From Arthrobacter sp. M4 (GTDB taxonomy: Bacteria > Actinomycetota > Actinomycetes > Actinomycetales > Micrococcaceae): 64,000 bases of DNA. Where the stretch lies: contig NZ_JAIWYX010000004.1 of assembly GCF_020251205.1 (NCBI RefSeq), positions 124,001 through 188,000 on the forward strand, in the 5' to 3' direction. This document shows positions 26,787 to 36,449 of the stretch, one piece after another (the first letter of the stretch is position 1; each line of letters begins with the position of its first letter). The translations under genes and the position numbers were made by a program. The notes under the pieces are model-generated. The model saw nothing but the letters and a program-made list of their open reading frames with translations. It had not been told where the DNA came from and searched no databases.

Positions 26787-27920
26787 ATGGCGAGCCTCAC
26801 ACCCGCTTTGCCGTGGCAATCCCGGAATACACGCAGCGTGAATGGTGTTGTTGACGTTGTGCCCACTCCTGATAGCTCTGTCTCAGCAAACGATGTCCAA
26901 GCGGCCGACGCAGCCGGAAGCAGGGGCACGGCAGGAGGCACCAATCCGGTAGCCGACAGTTATGGGGGCACGCAGCCAACAAGCCGAAAGGCGAGCGACA
27001 CCACCGCAGGGATCCTCTTTGGCATCGGGGCTTATGGACTGTGGGGCCTGTTGCCCTTGTACTTCCTGTCCCTGCAGCCAGCGGGCGCGGTGGAAATCGT
27101 GGCAAACCGGGTGGTATTCTCCCTGGTGTTCTGCGCCCTGCTCATCACAATCACGCGTGCTTGGACAACGCTGTGGAACGCCTTGCGGAGCCGCTCGGTC
27201 TTCGTCAGTTTGGCGATCGCGGCTGCCCTGATCGCCGTCAACTGGCTCACCTACACCTACGCCGTCACCACCGGCCAAGCCGTTGAGGCCGCCCTCGGCT
27301 ACTTCATCAACCCACTGGTCTCGGTCCTCTTGGGGGTGTTTGTCCTCAAGGAATCACTGCGCCCGTTGCAGTGGGCCGCCGTCGGAATCGGTGTGGCCGC
27401 CGTGGGCGTGTTGACGGTGTCCTACGGAAAGCTGCCTTGGATAGCGCTGACACTCGCCATCAGCTTTGGCCTGTACGGCTTCGTCAAGAAGCGGGTGGGG
27501 CCCAAGGCCGACGCCGTCACAAGCCTCACAGTAGAAACCATCGTGCTGGCCCCGTTCGCCGGTGCCGTCATGGTCCTGCTGGCCGTCAGCGGCGCCGCTA
27601 CGCTGGCAACCCAGGGCCCGGGACACTTCTGGCTCATGGCAGCGTCCGGCATCATCACTGCTGTGCCACTGTTGTTCTTTGGTGCCTCCGCCCGACGGTT
27701 GCCGCTTACCACCATCGGGCTCCTGCAGTACTTTGCACCGGTTCTCCAGTTCGTCGTGGCTGTGACCGTCATGCACGAGATCATGCCGCTGGACCGCTGG
27801 ATCGGCTTCGGAATCGTGTGGCTTGCCCTGGCGGTGCTCACCGTGGACATGCTAGCCGCGGCCCGGAAGAACTCCCGTACCCGACGCGCTGCGCTGCGGG
27901 CAGGAACCCGCGCCGCCTGA
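26787..27920 (+). CDS. rarD: RarD/EamA-family transporter
   Basis: 377 residues, start uncertain: ATG 26787 gives a 70-residue Ser/Ala/Gly-rich leader before the first helix (ILFGIGAYGLWGLLPLYF), and a downstream GTG start is possible. Ten hydrophobic segments in two five-helix EamA repeats, with the RarD signature GLLPLYFLSLQPAGAVEIVANRVVFS and GFFINPL-like YFINPLVSVLLGV. Inner-membrane drug/metabolite exporter family; RarD is named for chloramphenicol sensitivity, but its substrate is unknown. Confidence 0.85.
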   Translation: MASLTPALPWQSRNTRSVNGVVDVVPTPDSSVSANDVQAADAAGSRGTAGGTNPVADSYGGTQPTSRKASDTTAGILFGIGAYGLWGLLPLYFLSLQPAGAVEIVANRVVFSLVFCALLITITRAWTTLWNALRSRSVFVSLAIAAALIAVNWLTYTYAVTTGQAVEAALGYFINPLVSVLLGVFVLKESLRPLQWAAVGIGVAAVGVLTVSYGKLPWIALTLAISFGLYGFVKKRVGPKADAVTSLTVETIVLAPFAGAVMVLLAVSGAATLATQGPGHFWLMAASGIITAVPLLFFGASARRLPLTTIGLLQYFAPVLQFVVAVTVMHEIMPLDRWIGFGIVWLALAVLTVDMLAAARKNSRTRRAALRAGTRAA

Positions 27921-27999
27921 CCCGCTCGGCCTGACGGACTAAGGCGACCCGCCGCCGTCGGGCCTGATGGAATCTGCCGTTAGCCTGAACAACAAGAAA

Positions 28000-28047
28000 C
28001 GTCCCTGCCCCGCTGTTCTGCTGTTGGGCAGCAGCGGGGTAGGGACG
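28000..28047. terminator. bidirectional terminator
   Basis: 16-bp stem with one G-T pair (28000-28015 with 28032-28047) between the convergent rarD and MFS genes. Confidence 0.85.
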
Positions 28048-28107
28048 AAACAAGCAGCGTCCGACGGCGGGAGGCGGCTTGGGTGCACCAAGCCGCCATT
28101 GCCGGGA

Positions 28108-29460
28108 CTACTTGGAACCGTGGACCGGGTTGCCCAGTTCGTGGATGGGCGTTTTGTGCGTTTCGCGGGCCCAGACGGCACCGATTACTGCCAGCACAGT
28201 TGAACCTGCCACAATCCACGCTGCCGGACCCCAGTTGGCTGCAACGCCACCTACAAGTGCCGTACCGAGCAGCGGGGTGAAGCCGGCACAGAGGATACCG
28301 ATCTGCAGGCCGATCGCCATGCCGGAGTAGCGGACGCGCACATTGAACAGTTCCGCGAACCAGGCCGGGTAGATGGCGTTGGACATCGAGTACGTGCCTG
28401 CGGTGATGAGGGTGCTGACGACGAACACCAACGGGATGTTCGCGGTGGAGATGGCCCAGAAGTACACGAAGATGAGCGCCGTGGAGCCACTCACACCGGC
28501 GATGAATACCGGCTTGCGGCCGAACTTGTCAGAGAGGAACGCGAAGAACGGCTGGGAGGCGATGGCGATGACGTTGCCCAGGATGCTCACCCAGAGCATG
28601 GTCTGGGCGGGGATGCCCACGGACACTGCGTAAGCCAGACCGAAGGACTGCATGAAGGTATTGGTGACCGTCTCAAAGGACATCAGGGCGACCTGGATGA
28701 ACTGCGCGGGGTGGGTCTTGAGCATGTCCATAAAGGGCAGCTTCACGAGGTCCTTATGCTGGGCCTTCTCCTCGAAGACCTCGGGCTCCTCAAGGGACCG
28801 CCGGACCAGGTAGGCCACAACCAGCACCAGCAGCGAGGACCAGAACGGGATGCGCCAACCCCAGGAGAGCCTGTCGGCGTCGCTCATGGAAGCAACGGGA
28901 AGGAACACCAGCGAGGCCAGGACGATGCCTGCGGAGATGCCGCTCATGGCAAAGGACGGGAAGAAGCCGCGACGTCCAATCGGAGACTCCTCCATGGTCA
29001 GCGCGGAGGCGCCTGCCGTTTCAGCGCCTGCAGACAGGCCCTGCATCAGGCGCAGCACCACCAGCAGGATCGGGGCGAGGTAGCCAACGGCGTTGAAGTC
29101 CGGGAGCACGCCGATGAGGAATGTGGCCGCACCCATCAGGACCAGCGTCATGACGAGGGTGTTCTTACGGCCGATCCGGTCGCCAAGGTGCCCAAATACA
29201 ATGGCACCGAACGGCCGGGCAACATATGCGACGCCGAAGGTCGCGAAGGAGGCAATCAGCGAGATCGTGGCGTCGCCGGACGGGAAGAAGATCTTCGAGA
29301 AAATGAGCGACGCTGCCGTCGCATAGACGAAGAAGTCGTAGTACTCAAGCGCACCGCCGAGGAATGCAGCCAATGCGGCCTTCTTGGCACGGCGCAGCCG
29401 ACGTTCCTGTTCTGCAACGGTGGTGATGTCCGGATCGGAGATCGCTGGGAGCTTCGTCAT
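28108..29460 (-). CDS. MHS-family MFS metabolite/H+ symporter
   Basis: 450 residues, twelve membrane segments. Signature features of the metabolite:H+ symporter group: FLGGALEYYDFFVYATAA in helix 1, the loop GHLGDRIGRKNTL, and RLMQGLSAGAETAGA in helix 4. Related proteins carry dicarboxylates, proline, betaine or shikimate. It follows the aminobutyraldehyde dehydrogenase and GABA aminotransferase genes on the same strand, so putrescine, GABA or a derivative is a reasonable guess for the substrate. Confidence 0.85.
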   Translation of the reverse strand: MTKLPAISDPDITTVAEQERRLRRAKKAALAAFLGGALEYYDFFVYATAASLIFSKIFFPSGDATISLIASFATFGVAYVARPFGAIVFGHLGDRIGRKNTLVMTLVLMGAATFLIGVLPDFNAVGYLAPILLVVLRLMQGLSAGAETAGASALTMEESPIGRRGFFPSFAMSGISAGIVLASLVFLPVASMSDADRLSWGWRIPFWSSLLVLVVAYLVRRSLEEPEVFEEKAQHKDLVKLPFMDMLKTHPAQFIQVALMSFETVTNTFMQSFGLAYAVSVGIPAQTMLWVSILGNVIAIASQPFFAFLSDKFGRKPVFIAGVSGSTALIFVYFWAISTANIPLVFVVSTLITAGTYSMSNAIYPAWFAELFNVRVRYSGMAIGLQIGILCAGFTPLLGTALVGGVAANWGPAAWIVAGSTVLAVIGAVWARETHKTPIHELGNPVHGSK

Positions 29461-29483
29461 TGAGCTGGCCCTTCTAAGTTTTT

Positions 29484-29498
29484 GTTCGTATCGCGAAC
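29484..29498. promoter_or_regulatory. small palindrome upstream of the MHS transporter
   Basis: GTTCG-TATCG-CGAAC, followed by another TTCGC; it lies 24 bases before the transporter start. The form resembles IclR-type operators, but no IclR gene is in view. Weak evidence. Confidence 0.35.
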
Positions 29499-29572
29499 CA
29501 AAGTTCGCATGTAAAACATTTTAGAATGTGGGCCGGATCATAGTCAATGTCAGCATTGCGGTACCCCTTCTC

Positions 29573-29641
29573 CCCCGCGCGAGATGGCAGAAAATGCCAA
29601 TGTTCTTGAGATTTATTGGTATTAAGTGCCATCTCGCGGGG
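29573..29641. repeat. palindromic intergenic repeat, copy 1
   Basis: About 69 bases with imperfectly complementary arms ending in GCGAGATGGCA ... TGCCATCTCGC, between gabT and the transporter gene. Two further copies lie at about 34179-34242 and 37702-37763. The AT-rich interior contrasts with the surrounding DNA. Confidence 0.75.
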
Positions 29642-29711
29642 AGGAACGGAAAGGGGCGCAGCGATGAAGCTGCGCCCCTTTGCGGGAGGTATGTACTTGT
29701 AGGCTTCGGCC

Positions 29712-31067
29712 TTATGCGTTCGCCTTGATGGCGGCAGCGAGGACTTCCAGGCCGTCAACCAGCAGTTCGTCGCCGATGACCAGCGGCGGCAGCAGGCGGA
29801 TGACGTTTCCATACGTGCCGCAGGTGAGGATGATGACGCCTTCCTTCAGGCAGGCCGCGGCAACGGCCTTCGTCAGCTCCGCGTTGGGTTCCTTGCTACC
29901 GGGCTGGACCAGTTCGATGGCCAGCATGGCACCGCGTCCGCGGACATCACCCACAACATCGGTCTCGGCCTGGAGCTGGCGGAGCTTGCCCAGGGCGATC
30001 TCCTCAATGCGGCGTGCACGGCCGTTGAGGTCGTGCTCCTCCATGGTGTTGATCGCCGCAAGCGCCGCTGCACACGCAACCGGGTTGCCGCCGTAGGTGC
30101 CGCCCAAGCCGCCCGGGTGAACGGCGTCGAGCAGGTCCGCGCGGCCGGTGATAGCGGAAAGCGGCATGCCGCCCGCAATGCCTTTGGCCATGGTGATGAT
30201 GTCCGGCACTACGCCCTCGTGGTTCACGGCGAACCATTCGCCAGTGCGGCAGAATCCGGACTGGACCTCGTCCGCGATGAAGACGATGCCCTTCTCCTTG
30301 GCCCACGCGGACAGCGCCGGCAGGAAGCCTTCAGCCGGGACGATGAAGCCACCCTCACCCTGGATGGGTTCGATGATGATCGCAGCAACCTGGTCGCCGC
30401 CGATCTGCTTCTCGATCATGGTGATGGCACGCTTGGCAGCCTCAGCCCCCGTGATCTCCGGGTTCTCCTCGCGGAACGGGTAGCTCATGGGCATGCGGTA
30501 GACCTCGGGCGCGAACGGGCCGAAATTGGTCTTGTACGGCATGGCTTTGGCTGTCAGCGCCATGGTCAGGTTGGTCCGGCCGTGGTAAGCATGGTCAAAA
30601 GCGACGACGGCGTCCCGGCCCGTGGCAAGGCGGGCCACCTTGACAGCGTTCTCAACTGCCTCCGCGCCGGAGTTGAACAGCACCGTGCGCTTGGCGTGGT
30701 CACCCGGCGTGAGGCGGTTGAGCTGCTCGGCGACGGCGACATAGCCCTCGTACGGCGTCACCATAAAGCAGGTGTGGGTGAAGTGTTCGACGGCGTCCTT
30801 GACGGCGGCAACGACAGCGGGATCGGAGGCGCCAACGCTGGTGACCGCGATGCCGGACCCGAGGTCGATGAACGAGTTGCCGTCGACGTCGCGGATGATG
30901 CCGCCGTCGGCGTCTTCAACATAGACCGGGACGCCCGAGGCGACGCCGGCAGCCACGACGGCGGCACGCCGGTTGGCAAGGTCCTGGGACTTGGGGCCCG
31001 GGAAGCCGGCGCTGACGTCGCGCTTCTGCTCCAGGCGGTGGCTGATTTCGTGTGCGGTTGCTGTCAT
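29712..31067 (-). CDS. gabT: 4-aminobutyrate aminotransferase
   Basis: 451 residues, class III aminotransferase. Visible: VLFNSGAEAVENAVKVAR, the aromatic cofactor-stacking region AFDHAYHGRTNLTMALT, the metal/phosphate contact IIEPIQGEGGFIVP, D in FIADEVQSGFCRTG, and the PLP-binding Lys in IITMAKGIAGGMPLSA. Converts GABA plus 2-oxoglutarate to succinate semialdehyde plus glutamate. It lies 59 bases after the aldehyde dehydrogenase that would make GABA, so the two form a putrescine/GABA degradation unit. Confidence 0.95.
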   Translation of the reverse strand: MTATAHEISHRLEQKRDVSAGFPGPKSQDLANRRAAVVAAGVASGVPVYVEDADGGIIRDVDGNSFIDLGSGIAVTSVGASDPAVVAAVKDAVEHFTHTCFMVTPYEGYVAVAEQLNRLTPGDHAKRTVLFNSGAEAVENAVKVARLATGRDAVVAFDHAYHGRTNLTMALTAKAMPYKTNFGPFAPEVYRMPMSYPFREENPEITGAEAAKRAITMIEKQIGGDQVAAIIIEPIQGEGGFIVPAEGFLPALSAWAKEKGIVFIADEVQSGFCRTGEWFAVNHEGVVPDIITMAKGIAGGMPLSAITGRADLLDAVHPGGLGGTYGGNPVACAAALAAINTMEEHDLNGRARRIEEIALGKLRQLQAETDVVGDVRGRGAMLAIELVQPGSKEPNAELTKAVAAACLKEGVIILTCGTYGNVIRLLPPLVIGDELLVDGLEVLAAAIKANA

Positions 31068-31126
31068 TTGACGGTCTTTCTTGCTGATGAGTTCGTTGCT
31101 TGGCGTGCGGGTGTCAGGCGGCGGTA

Positions 31127-32557
31127 TCAGGCGTCAAGCGCCGACATCACGTGCTTGATACGGGTGTAGTCCTCCACGCCGTACATGGAGAGGTCCTTGC
31201 CGTAACCGGACTGCTTGAATCCGCCGTGCGGCATTTCGGCCGTGAGCAGAATGTGTGTGTTGATCCAAACTGCACCGAAGTCCAGGTCGCGGCTCATGCG
31301 CATGGCCGTACCGTGGTCCGTGGTCCAGACACTGGACGCGAGGGCGTATTCCACCCCATTGGCCAGTTCCACGGCCTCGTTCTCGGAGGAGAACTTCTGG
31401 ACGGTGATGACGGGACCGAAGGTCTCCTTCTGGACCACGTCATCGTCCTGCCGGGCGCCGGTGATGATGGTCGGCTCGAAGAAGAAGCCCTTTTCCCCTG
31501 CCCGGTGGCCGCCGGTCTCGATCCTGCAGTGGGCCGGGAGGTGGTCCACGACGGACGTCACGGCGTTGAAGTGGTTGACGTTGTTCAGCGGGCCGTAATA
31601 GTTGTCTTCGTCGTTCTGCGAGCCGGTGTGCAGGGTCTTGGTGTGTTCCACGAGGGCCGCCACCACATCGTCGTGCACAGAGTCCTCAACCAGCACACGG
31701 GTGATCGCCGTGCAGTCCTGTCCGGCGTTGAAGAACGCAAATTCTGCGATGGCGGAGGCGCTCTTCTTGATGTCCGCGTCCTTGAAGACAATGGCCGGAG
31801 CCTTGCCGCCGAGTTCCAGATGGGCGCGCTTGAGGCCCTTTGCGGCGCCGCTGGCAACAGCAACGCCGGCACGCACCGAACCCGTGATGGACACCAGGCC
31901 CGGAATCTTGTGGTCGACCATCAGCGCACCGGTCTCGCCGGTGCCGAGAACGACGTTGAGGACGCCGGCGGGCAGGATGTCCTTGGACAGCTTTGCCAGC
32001 ACAAGCGTGGACTCGGGGGTGGTGTCCGAGGGCTTGAGGACCACGGTGTTTCCGGCTGCGAGCGCGGGGCCGATCTTCCAGATGGCCATCAGGAACGGGT
32101 AGTTCCACGGGGCGACCTGGGCCACCACGCCGATCGGTTCGCGGCGGACGTAAGAGGTGTGGCCGGCGAAGTATTCACCGGCTGACTTGCCCTCCATGAT
32201 GCGGGCGGCTCCGGCGAAGAAGCGCAGCTGGTCGGCGCCCGCGGCAACTTCCTCGGAGGCGATGAGCGAGCGGACCTGGCCGGTGTTGCGGTGCTGGGCT
32301 TCCACCAGCTCGTCGCTGTTGGCCTCGATGGCGTCGGCGAGCTTCAGGAGCATCAGCTGGCGCTGGCCTGGAGTGGTGTGCTTCCACTCCTTAAACGCAT
32401 CCCGGGCGGCCTCCATGGCGGCGTCGACGTCGGCTTCGGCGGACACCGGAGACTTGGCGACGACTTCGCCGTTGACGGGGTTGACGATGTCCAGCAGCGT
32501 CGTGCCCGTCGGCGTAACAAATTCGCCGTTGATGAAGTTCTGCAAGGTCTGAACCAC
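31127..32557 (-). CDS. gamma-aminobutyraldehyde dehydrogenase (PatD type)
   Basis: 476 residues from GTG 32557 (MVQTLQNFINGEFV); a TTG three codons earlier is also possible. Aldehyde dehydrogenase with APWNYPFLMAIWKIGPALAAGN, the catalytic Glu in LELGGKAPAIVF and the nucleophile Cys in NAGQDCTAITRV. The C-terminal part (GPLNNVNHFNAV, ASSVWTTDHGTAMRMSRDLDFGAVWINTHILLTAEMPHGGFKQSGYGKDLSMYGVEDYTRIKHVM) follows E. coli PatD closely rather than succinate-semialdehyde dehydrogenase. It oxidises 4-aminobutanal from putrescine to GABA, the substrate of the next gene product. Confidence 0.85.
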   Translation of the reverse strand: MVQTLQNFINGEFVTPTGTTLLDIVNPVNGEVVAKSPVSAEADVDAAMEAARDAFKEWKHTTPGQRQLMLLKLADAIEANSDELVEAQHRNTGQVRSLIASEEVAAGADQLRFFAGAARIMEGKSAGEYFAGHTSYVRREPIGVVAQVAPWNYPFLMAIWKIGPALAAGNTVVLKPSDTTPESTLVLAKLSKDILPAGVLNVVLGTGETGALMVDHKIPGLVSITGSVRAGVAVASGAAKGLKRAHLELGGKAPAIVFKDADIKKSASAIAEFAFFNAGQDCTAITRVLVEDSVHDDVVAALVEHTKTLHTGSQNDEDNYYGPLNNVNHFNAVTSVVDHLPAHCRIETGGHRAGEKGFFFEPTIITGARQDDDVVQKETFGPVITVQKFSSENEAVELANGVEYALASSVWTTDHGTAMRMSRDLDFGAVWINTHILLTAEMPHGGFKQSGYGKDLSMYGVEDYTRIKHVMSALDA

Positions 32558-32706
32558 GGTGTACAACCCACTTTCATGTGTCTGAAATCCCTGCGCTATG
32601 GCTGATCCGAGCCTATGCCAGGCGTCACACTCAGGGAATAGTCAGCTGCACACCGAGGACGGGCTGCTTTAGTGCGGTTGACCAGCGCCGCGATATCCTG
32701 AATTCC

Positions 32707-34149
32707 ATGGCCATGTCCCTCGCCTCCCTCGTCGATGTCCAGTCCCTCCGGCTGAGGAAAGCAGGGCAGGCCGACACAACCTGGCACGAGGACATCAACT
32801 GGGTGGCAGTCACGGAACTGGAAGACCCGCAACGTTTCCTCAACGGCGGTGAGCTGGTCCTTACCACGGGCCTTCGCCTCAAAAGCGCCGCCGACCAGCG
32901 GCGTTTCGCCCGGCAGGTAAAGCGTGCCGGCGCCGTCGGAATCGGTTTCGGCACCGGCCTGACGCACGAGGCCGTCCCACAAGCGTTGCTCGCCGAAGCC
33001 AACCGCTGGGGCCTGCCCATCGTTGAAGTGCCGTACGAAACACCGTTCATCGCCATTGGCAAGCTGGTGGCCGATTCCCAGTCAGCTGACCATTACTCCA
33101 AGCTGGAGCGACTCCTGGCCGGTCACCAGATCCTGGCCCGAGCCCTCCTGACGGGCGGCGGACTCGATGAACTTCTCAGGCAACTTGGCAGCATGCTGCG
33201 GACGGATATCGTGTTGACCCAGTTTTCCGCCCAGTTGTACAACAGTGTTCGCGGAAACCCGGCGCCAACCGCCTCCGATTGGGCTTCCTACCCTATCCCC
33301 ACCGGCAGGCGGGACGCCTGCACGCTGTGGGTCCGGCATCCATTCGGCGATACAGGCATCATCAGCTACGCACAAAACCTCATCAGCGTGGAGCTCAACA
33401 ACATGGTGAAGCAACGCCATGCCCAGCGCGCCCTTGCCGGCCAGGTTCTTGAAGACGTCATCCACGGCGCCCTTGAAACCACCGAGGCGCAGCGCCGCTT
33501 GGCTGGCGTGGGTGTCAACAGCACTCGGAAGAACGTTGTGCTTTTGGCTGAGTCCACCGCCCATCACAAGCAATTGGCCGCGACGTCCCTGCCGCAGTCG
33601 CTGGACGGGGCGGTGTCCGCCGTCGTCGGGAAGGACCTCATTACTGTAGTCAACGACGACGGCAGTTCGGCCTCCGCCTTGGCGAAAGACTTCAGCGAAC
33701 ACTTGTTGGAGGCCGGTATCCACGCCGTCATCGGAATCGGTGGCGCGTACACCAAGCCCAACGGCCTCCGCTGGAGCTACTTCGAGGCCCGGGACGCCGC
33801 CGCGCACGGGCTGCCGGTCAACGAGCCTGAGCGGCTGAGCCTGACGTCCCTGCTGCTGGCCAGCGAGGATGTTCCCCTTGCAGATATGGCCAGTGAAGCG
33901 CTCACGCCGCTGCGAAAATTCGACGCCGCGCACGGCTCCGAACTGGTGGCCACCTTGGAAAGCTACTTGAATAACAATGGTTCGGTGGCGGCGGTGGCCG
34001 ATGCCCTGACGTTGCACCGCAATACGGTCCGCTACAGGCTGGCCCAGATCACCGAACTCACGGGCTACGATCCTTCGCAAACTCCGGACCGCGTGCAACT
34101 GTGGCTTGCCCTGGCCGTCCAGCGACTGGGCTCCCGCCACCCCCGCTAG
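32707..34149 (+). CDS. PucR-family transcriptional regulator
   Basis: 480 residues from ATG 32707; the frame is open further upstream and ATG 32713 is also possible. The N-terminal PucR domain (about 5-130) contains WVAVTELEDPQRFLNGGELVLTTGL. The C-terminal HTH_30 reads LESYLNNNGSVAAVADALTLHRNTVRYRLAQITELTGYDP. Divergently transcribed from the aminobutyraldehyde dehydrogenase gene across about 150 bases, the usual position of a regulator of the putrescine/GABA operon. Confidence 0.9.
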   Translation: MAMSLASLVDVQSLRLRKAGQADTTWHEDINWVAVTELEDPQRFLNGGELVLTTGLRLKSAADQRRFARQVKRAGAVGIGFGTGLTHEAVPQALLAEANRWGLPIVEVPYETPFIAIGKLVADSQSADHYSKLERLLAGHQILARALLTGGGLDELLRQLGSMLRTDIVLTQFSAQLYNSVRGNPAPTASDWASYPIPTGRRDACTLWVRHPFGDTGIISYAQNLISVELNNMVKQRHAQRALAGQVLEDVIHGALETTEAQRRLAGVGVNSTRKNVVLLAESTAHHKQLAATSLPQSLDGAVSAVVGKDLITVVNDDGSSASALAKDFSEHLLEAGIHAVIGIGGAYTKPNGLRWSYFEARDAAAHGLPVNEPERLSLTSLLLASEDVPLADMASEALTPLRKFDAAHGSELVATLESYLNNNGSVAAVADALTLHRNTVRYRLAQITELTGYDPSQTPDRVQLWLALAVQRLGSRHPR

Positions 34150-34178
34150 GCCGACCGCTTCTATGCGCCCCTCCCCTT

Positions 34179-34242
34179 GCGCGAGATGGCATTTAAGGAC
34201 GATGTCGGTGCGGATTATTGCCATTAAATGCAAACTCGCGAG
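34179..34242. repeat. palindromic intergenic repeat, copy 2
   Basis: Left arm GCGCGAGATGGCATTTAAGG, right arm ATTGCCATTAAATGCAAACT followed by CGCGAG; same family as the copies at 29573 and 37702. It lies between the PucR gene and the CynX-type transporter. Confidence 0.75.
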
Positions 34243-34313
34243 CTTGCAGCCTGGAAGGAGAAGTTCATCACAAAGCTGGAAACATCAAACGTCTAACGTC
34301 TAACCTTTAAGAC

Positions 34314-35690
34314 ATGGCAACTTCGACGACGGCACACTCCGGAACACACGCATCTCCCCAGCCTGCCGCCAAGTTTGCCGTCCCCAAGTCTGCGAGCGCC
34401 ACCCCGGCCGCCTCCCCCAGTACGGCGGGCACCGCCGTCGGGCTTTCAGCCGCGGCACCGACGGCCACTTCCGCGACCCAGGCTCGTTCCGCCGTCGTTA
34501 TGGGGATCCTTGCGATTGTCCTGATCGGCCTCAATCTCCGCGCAGGCATCGCCGGGGCGTCCACGCTATTCCACGATCTGCAGGCTGTGCTCGGCTACGG
34601 ACCCGTTGTGGCATCGTTCCTGCCGTCTATTCCGACGATCTGCTTCGCCGTCGCGGGTTCCGCCACGGCCTGGCTGACCCGGCGAATCGGCGTCGAGAAG
34701 GCCATCATGCTGTCCTTGGCGCTGCTCGCGGGCGGTTTGTTGATCCGCGGCGTCCCGTCCACGGGCATGCTGGTTATTGGCACAGTGATCGGAATGTCCG
34801 GGCTGGCCGTATGCAACGTTGCGCTTCCAGCCCTCATTCGGCAACACTTCCCGGACAAGACCTCGCTGATGACGGCCCTGTACACATTCAGCATGACTAC
34901 CGGGGCCACGGCGTCCTCCGTCGCGATGGTACCCCTGGCGCAGCAGCTCGGTTCGCCGTCGCTCGGTATCGCTTCGCTGGGACTCTTTGCCGTCGTCGGC
35001 ATGGTGGCTTTCCTGCCGCTGCTGCGGCGCGGCCGGCAGTCGAAGTCCGGGACCGCTCAGCACGTGTCGCCCTGGCCGCTGCTGCGGACACGGAAGGGAG
35101 CACTGCTGACGGCCGCCTTCACCCTGCAGGCGCTTTTGGCTTATGCGGTGATGAGCTGGTTCGCCTACATCCTCACCGACCAAGGACTCAGCGCCTCGGA
35201 CAGCGGCCTCCAATTTGGCCTGATGCAACTGGTATCCGTCCCTGCCGGAAGTATCCTGATCGCCATCGGCTCCAGGCAGTCCCGGCTGCGCCTGGCCTTC
35301 TACCTTGCAACGCTCACCATGGTTGTCGGTCTTGCCGCCCTGCTGGTACTGCCCATCGGGTTGGCCGCCGTGTCCGGCGTCTTTATCGGTTTTGGCTTGG
35401 GCATCTTCCCGCTCATCATGGTGATGATCAGCCGCAGCGGAAGCTCGACGGCGGAAACCACCGCCCTCTCAACGCTCGCCCAATCGGTGGGTTACCTGCT
35501 GGCGACGGCGGGACCGTTCGGCATGGGGCTGCTTCACAGTGCCACAGGCCACTGGATCCTCCCACTAGGGTTGCTGCTGGCGGTTGCGCTGGTCCAAGTG
35601 GTTGTTGGGCACGTGGTTGCCGGCATCGCGCCCGCTCCCCGAACCACCATCGGCACCCGTTCCGCCGCTACATCAAGGAGCACAAAGTGA
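34314..35690 (+). CDS. CynX/NimT-family MFS transporter
   Basis: 458 residues. A 60-residue Ala/Ser/Thr/Pro-rich leader precedes twelve membrane segments. The first helix and loop (ILAIVLIGLNLRAGIAGASTLFHDL) and SPxIP-like SFLPSIPTICFAV identify the CynX/NimT branch (cyanate, 2-nitroimidazole and related small anions or drugs). Substrate unknown. A GntR regulator gene overlaps its stop codon (GTGA), so transporter and regulator are co-made. Confidence 0.85.
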   Translation: MATSTTAHSGTHASPQPAAKFAVPKSASATPAASPSTAGTAVGLSAAAPTATSATQARSAVVMGILAIVLIGLNLRAGIAGASTLFHDLQAVLGYGPVVASFLPSIPTICFAVAGSATAWLTRRIGVEKAIMLSLALLAGGLLIRGVPSTGMLVIGTVIGMSGLAVCNVALPALIRQHFPDKTSLMTALYTFSMTTGATASSVAMVPLAQQLGSPSLGIASLGLFAVVGMVAFLPLLRRGRQSKSGTAQHVSPWPLLRTRKGALLTAAFTLQALLAYAVMSWFAYILTDQGLSASDSGLQFGLMQLVSVPAGSILIAIGSRQSRLRLAFYLATLTMVVGLAALLVLPIGLAAVSGVFIGFGLGIFPLIMVMISRSGSSTAETTALSTLAQSVGYLLATAGPFGMGLLHSATGHWILPLGLLLAVALVQVVVGHVVAGIAPAPRTTIGTRSAATSRSTK

Positions 35691-36352
35691 CCCTGGCACC
35701 TTCCTCCCGTCCCGTCCTCGCCGATGAGGTCACAGCCAAACTCCGTGACATGATCAGGTCCGGGGAATGGGCGCTTCAGGAACGAATCCCTGCCGAACCC
35801 GAACTCATGGCCACATTGGGTGTCTCCCGCGGCACCCTTCGTGAAGCCATCAAGGCCCTGGCCCATAGCGGCATGCTGGAGGTGCGCAGAGGTGACGGGA
35901 CCTATGTGCGCGCTGTCAGCGAACTCTCCGGGACGGCCCGCAAGGCGTTCACGCAATACACGTCCGAGCATCTCCTGCAGGTCAGGCTTGCCCTCGACAC
36001 CCAGGCCGCGCGGCTCGCCTCGGCCAACGCGGACGCCGAAAGCATCGCCGAGATGAGGCGACTCCTTGGCCAGCGTGTTGATGCCTGGCGTACGGGTGAT
36101 TACGAGACGTGGGCGCTGGCCGATTGGGACTTTCACGAACTGGTCGCCCGCGCTTCGGGCAATCCGTTGCTCCATGAGCTTTACCGCTCCTTCAGCGGAG
36201 TCTTCCACGAAGACCTGCTCCAGCAGCGGCATCGGAGCGGATTTGAGGGCATTCCCGCTGCAGGGCATGAGGAGCTTGTGGACGCCATCGAAACGCGGGA
36301 GGCAGAAGCCGCGGTTGCATCCGTGACGCGGAACCTCAATTCCTGCACTTAG
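35687..36352 (+). CDS. GntR/FadR-family transcriptional regulator
   Basis: 221 residues from GTG 35687, overlapping the transporter stop, with AAGGAG upstream; a far-upstream ATG in the same frame is inside the transporter gene. N-terminal winged helix: ADEVTAKLRDMIRSGEWALQERIPAEPELMATLGVSRGTLREAIKALAHSGMLEVRRGDGTYV. C-terminal FadR-type FCD helical ligand domain with D/H metal-site residues (ALADWDFHELVARASGN). Probably controls the adjacent CynX-type transporter. Confidence 0.9.
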   Translation: MTLAPSSRPVLADEVTAKLRDMIRSGEWALQERIPAEPELMATLGVSRGTLREAIKALAHSGMLEVRRGDGTYVRAVSELSGTARKAFTQYTSEHLLQVRLALDTQAARLASANADAESIAEMRRLLGQRVDAWRTGDYETWALADWDFHELVARASGNPLLHELYRSFSGVFHEDLLQQRHRSGFEGIPAAGHEELVDAIETREAEAAVASVTRNLNSCT

Positions 36353-36449
36353 ACTCCAGGACCCCTTGCGAGCGAAGCCCTGGAACTTATAGTTCAGTGC
36401 AGGCGGGTCACGCAACCGTGCAGCCCGGGATGCCAGGAGACGATCAGCG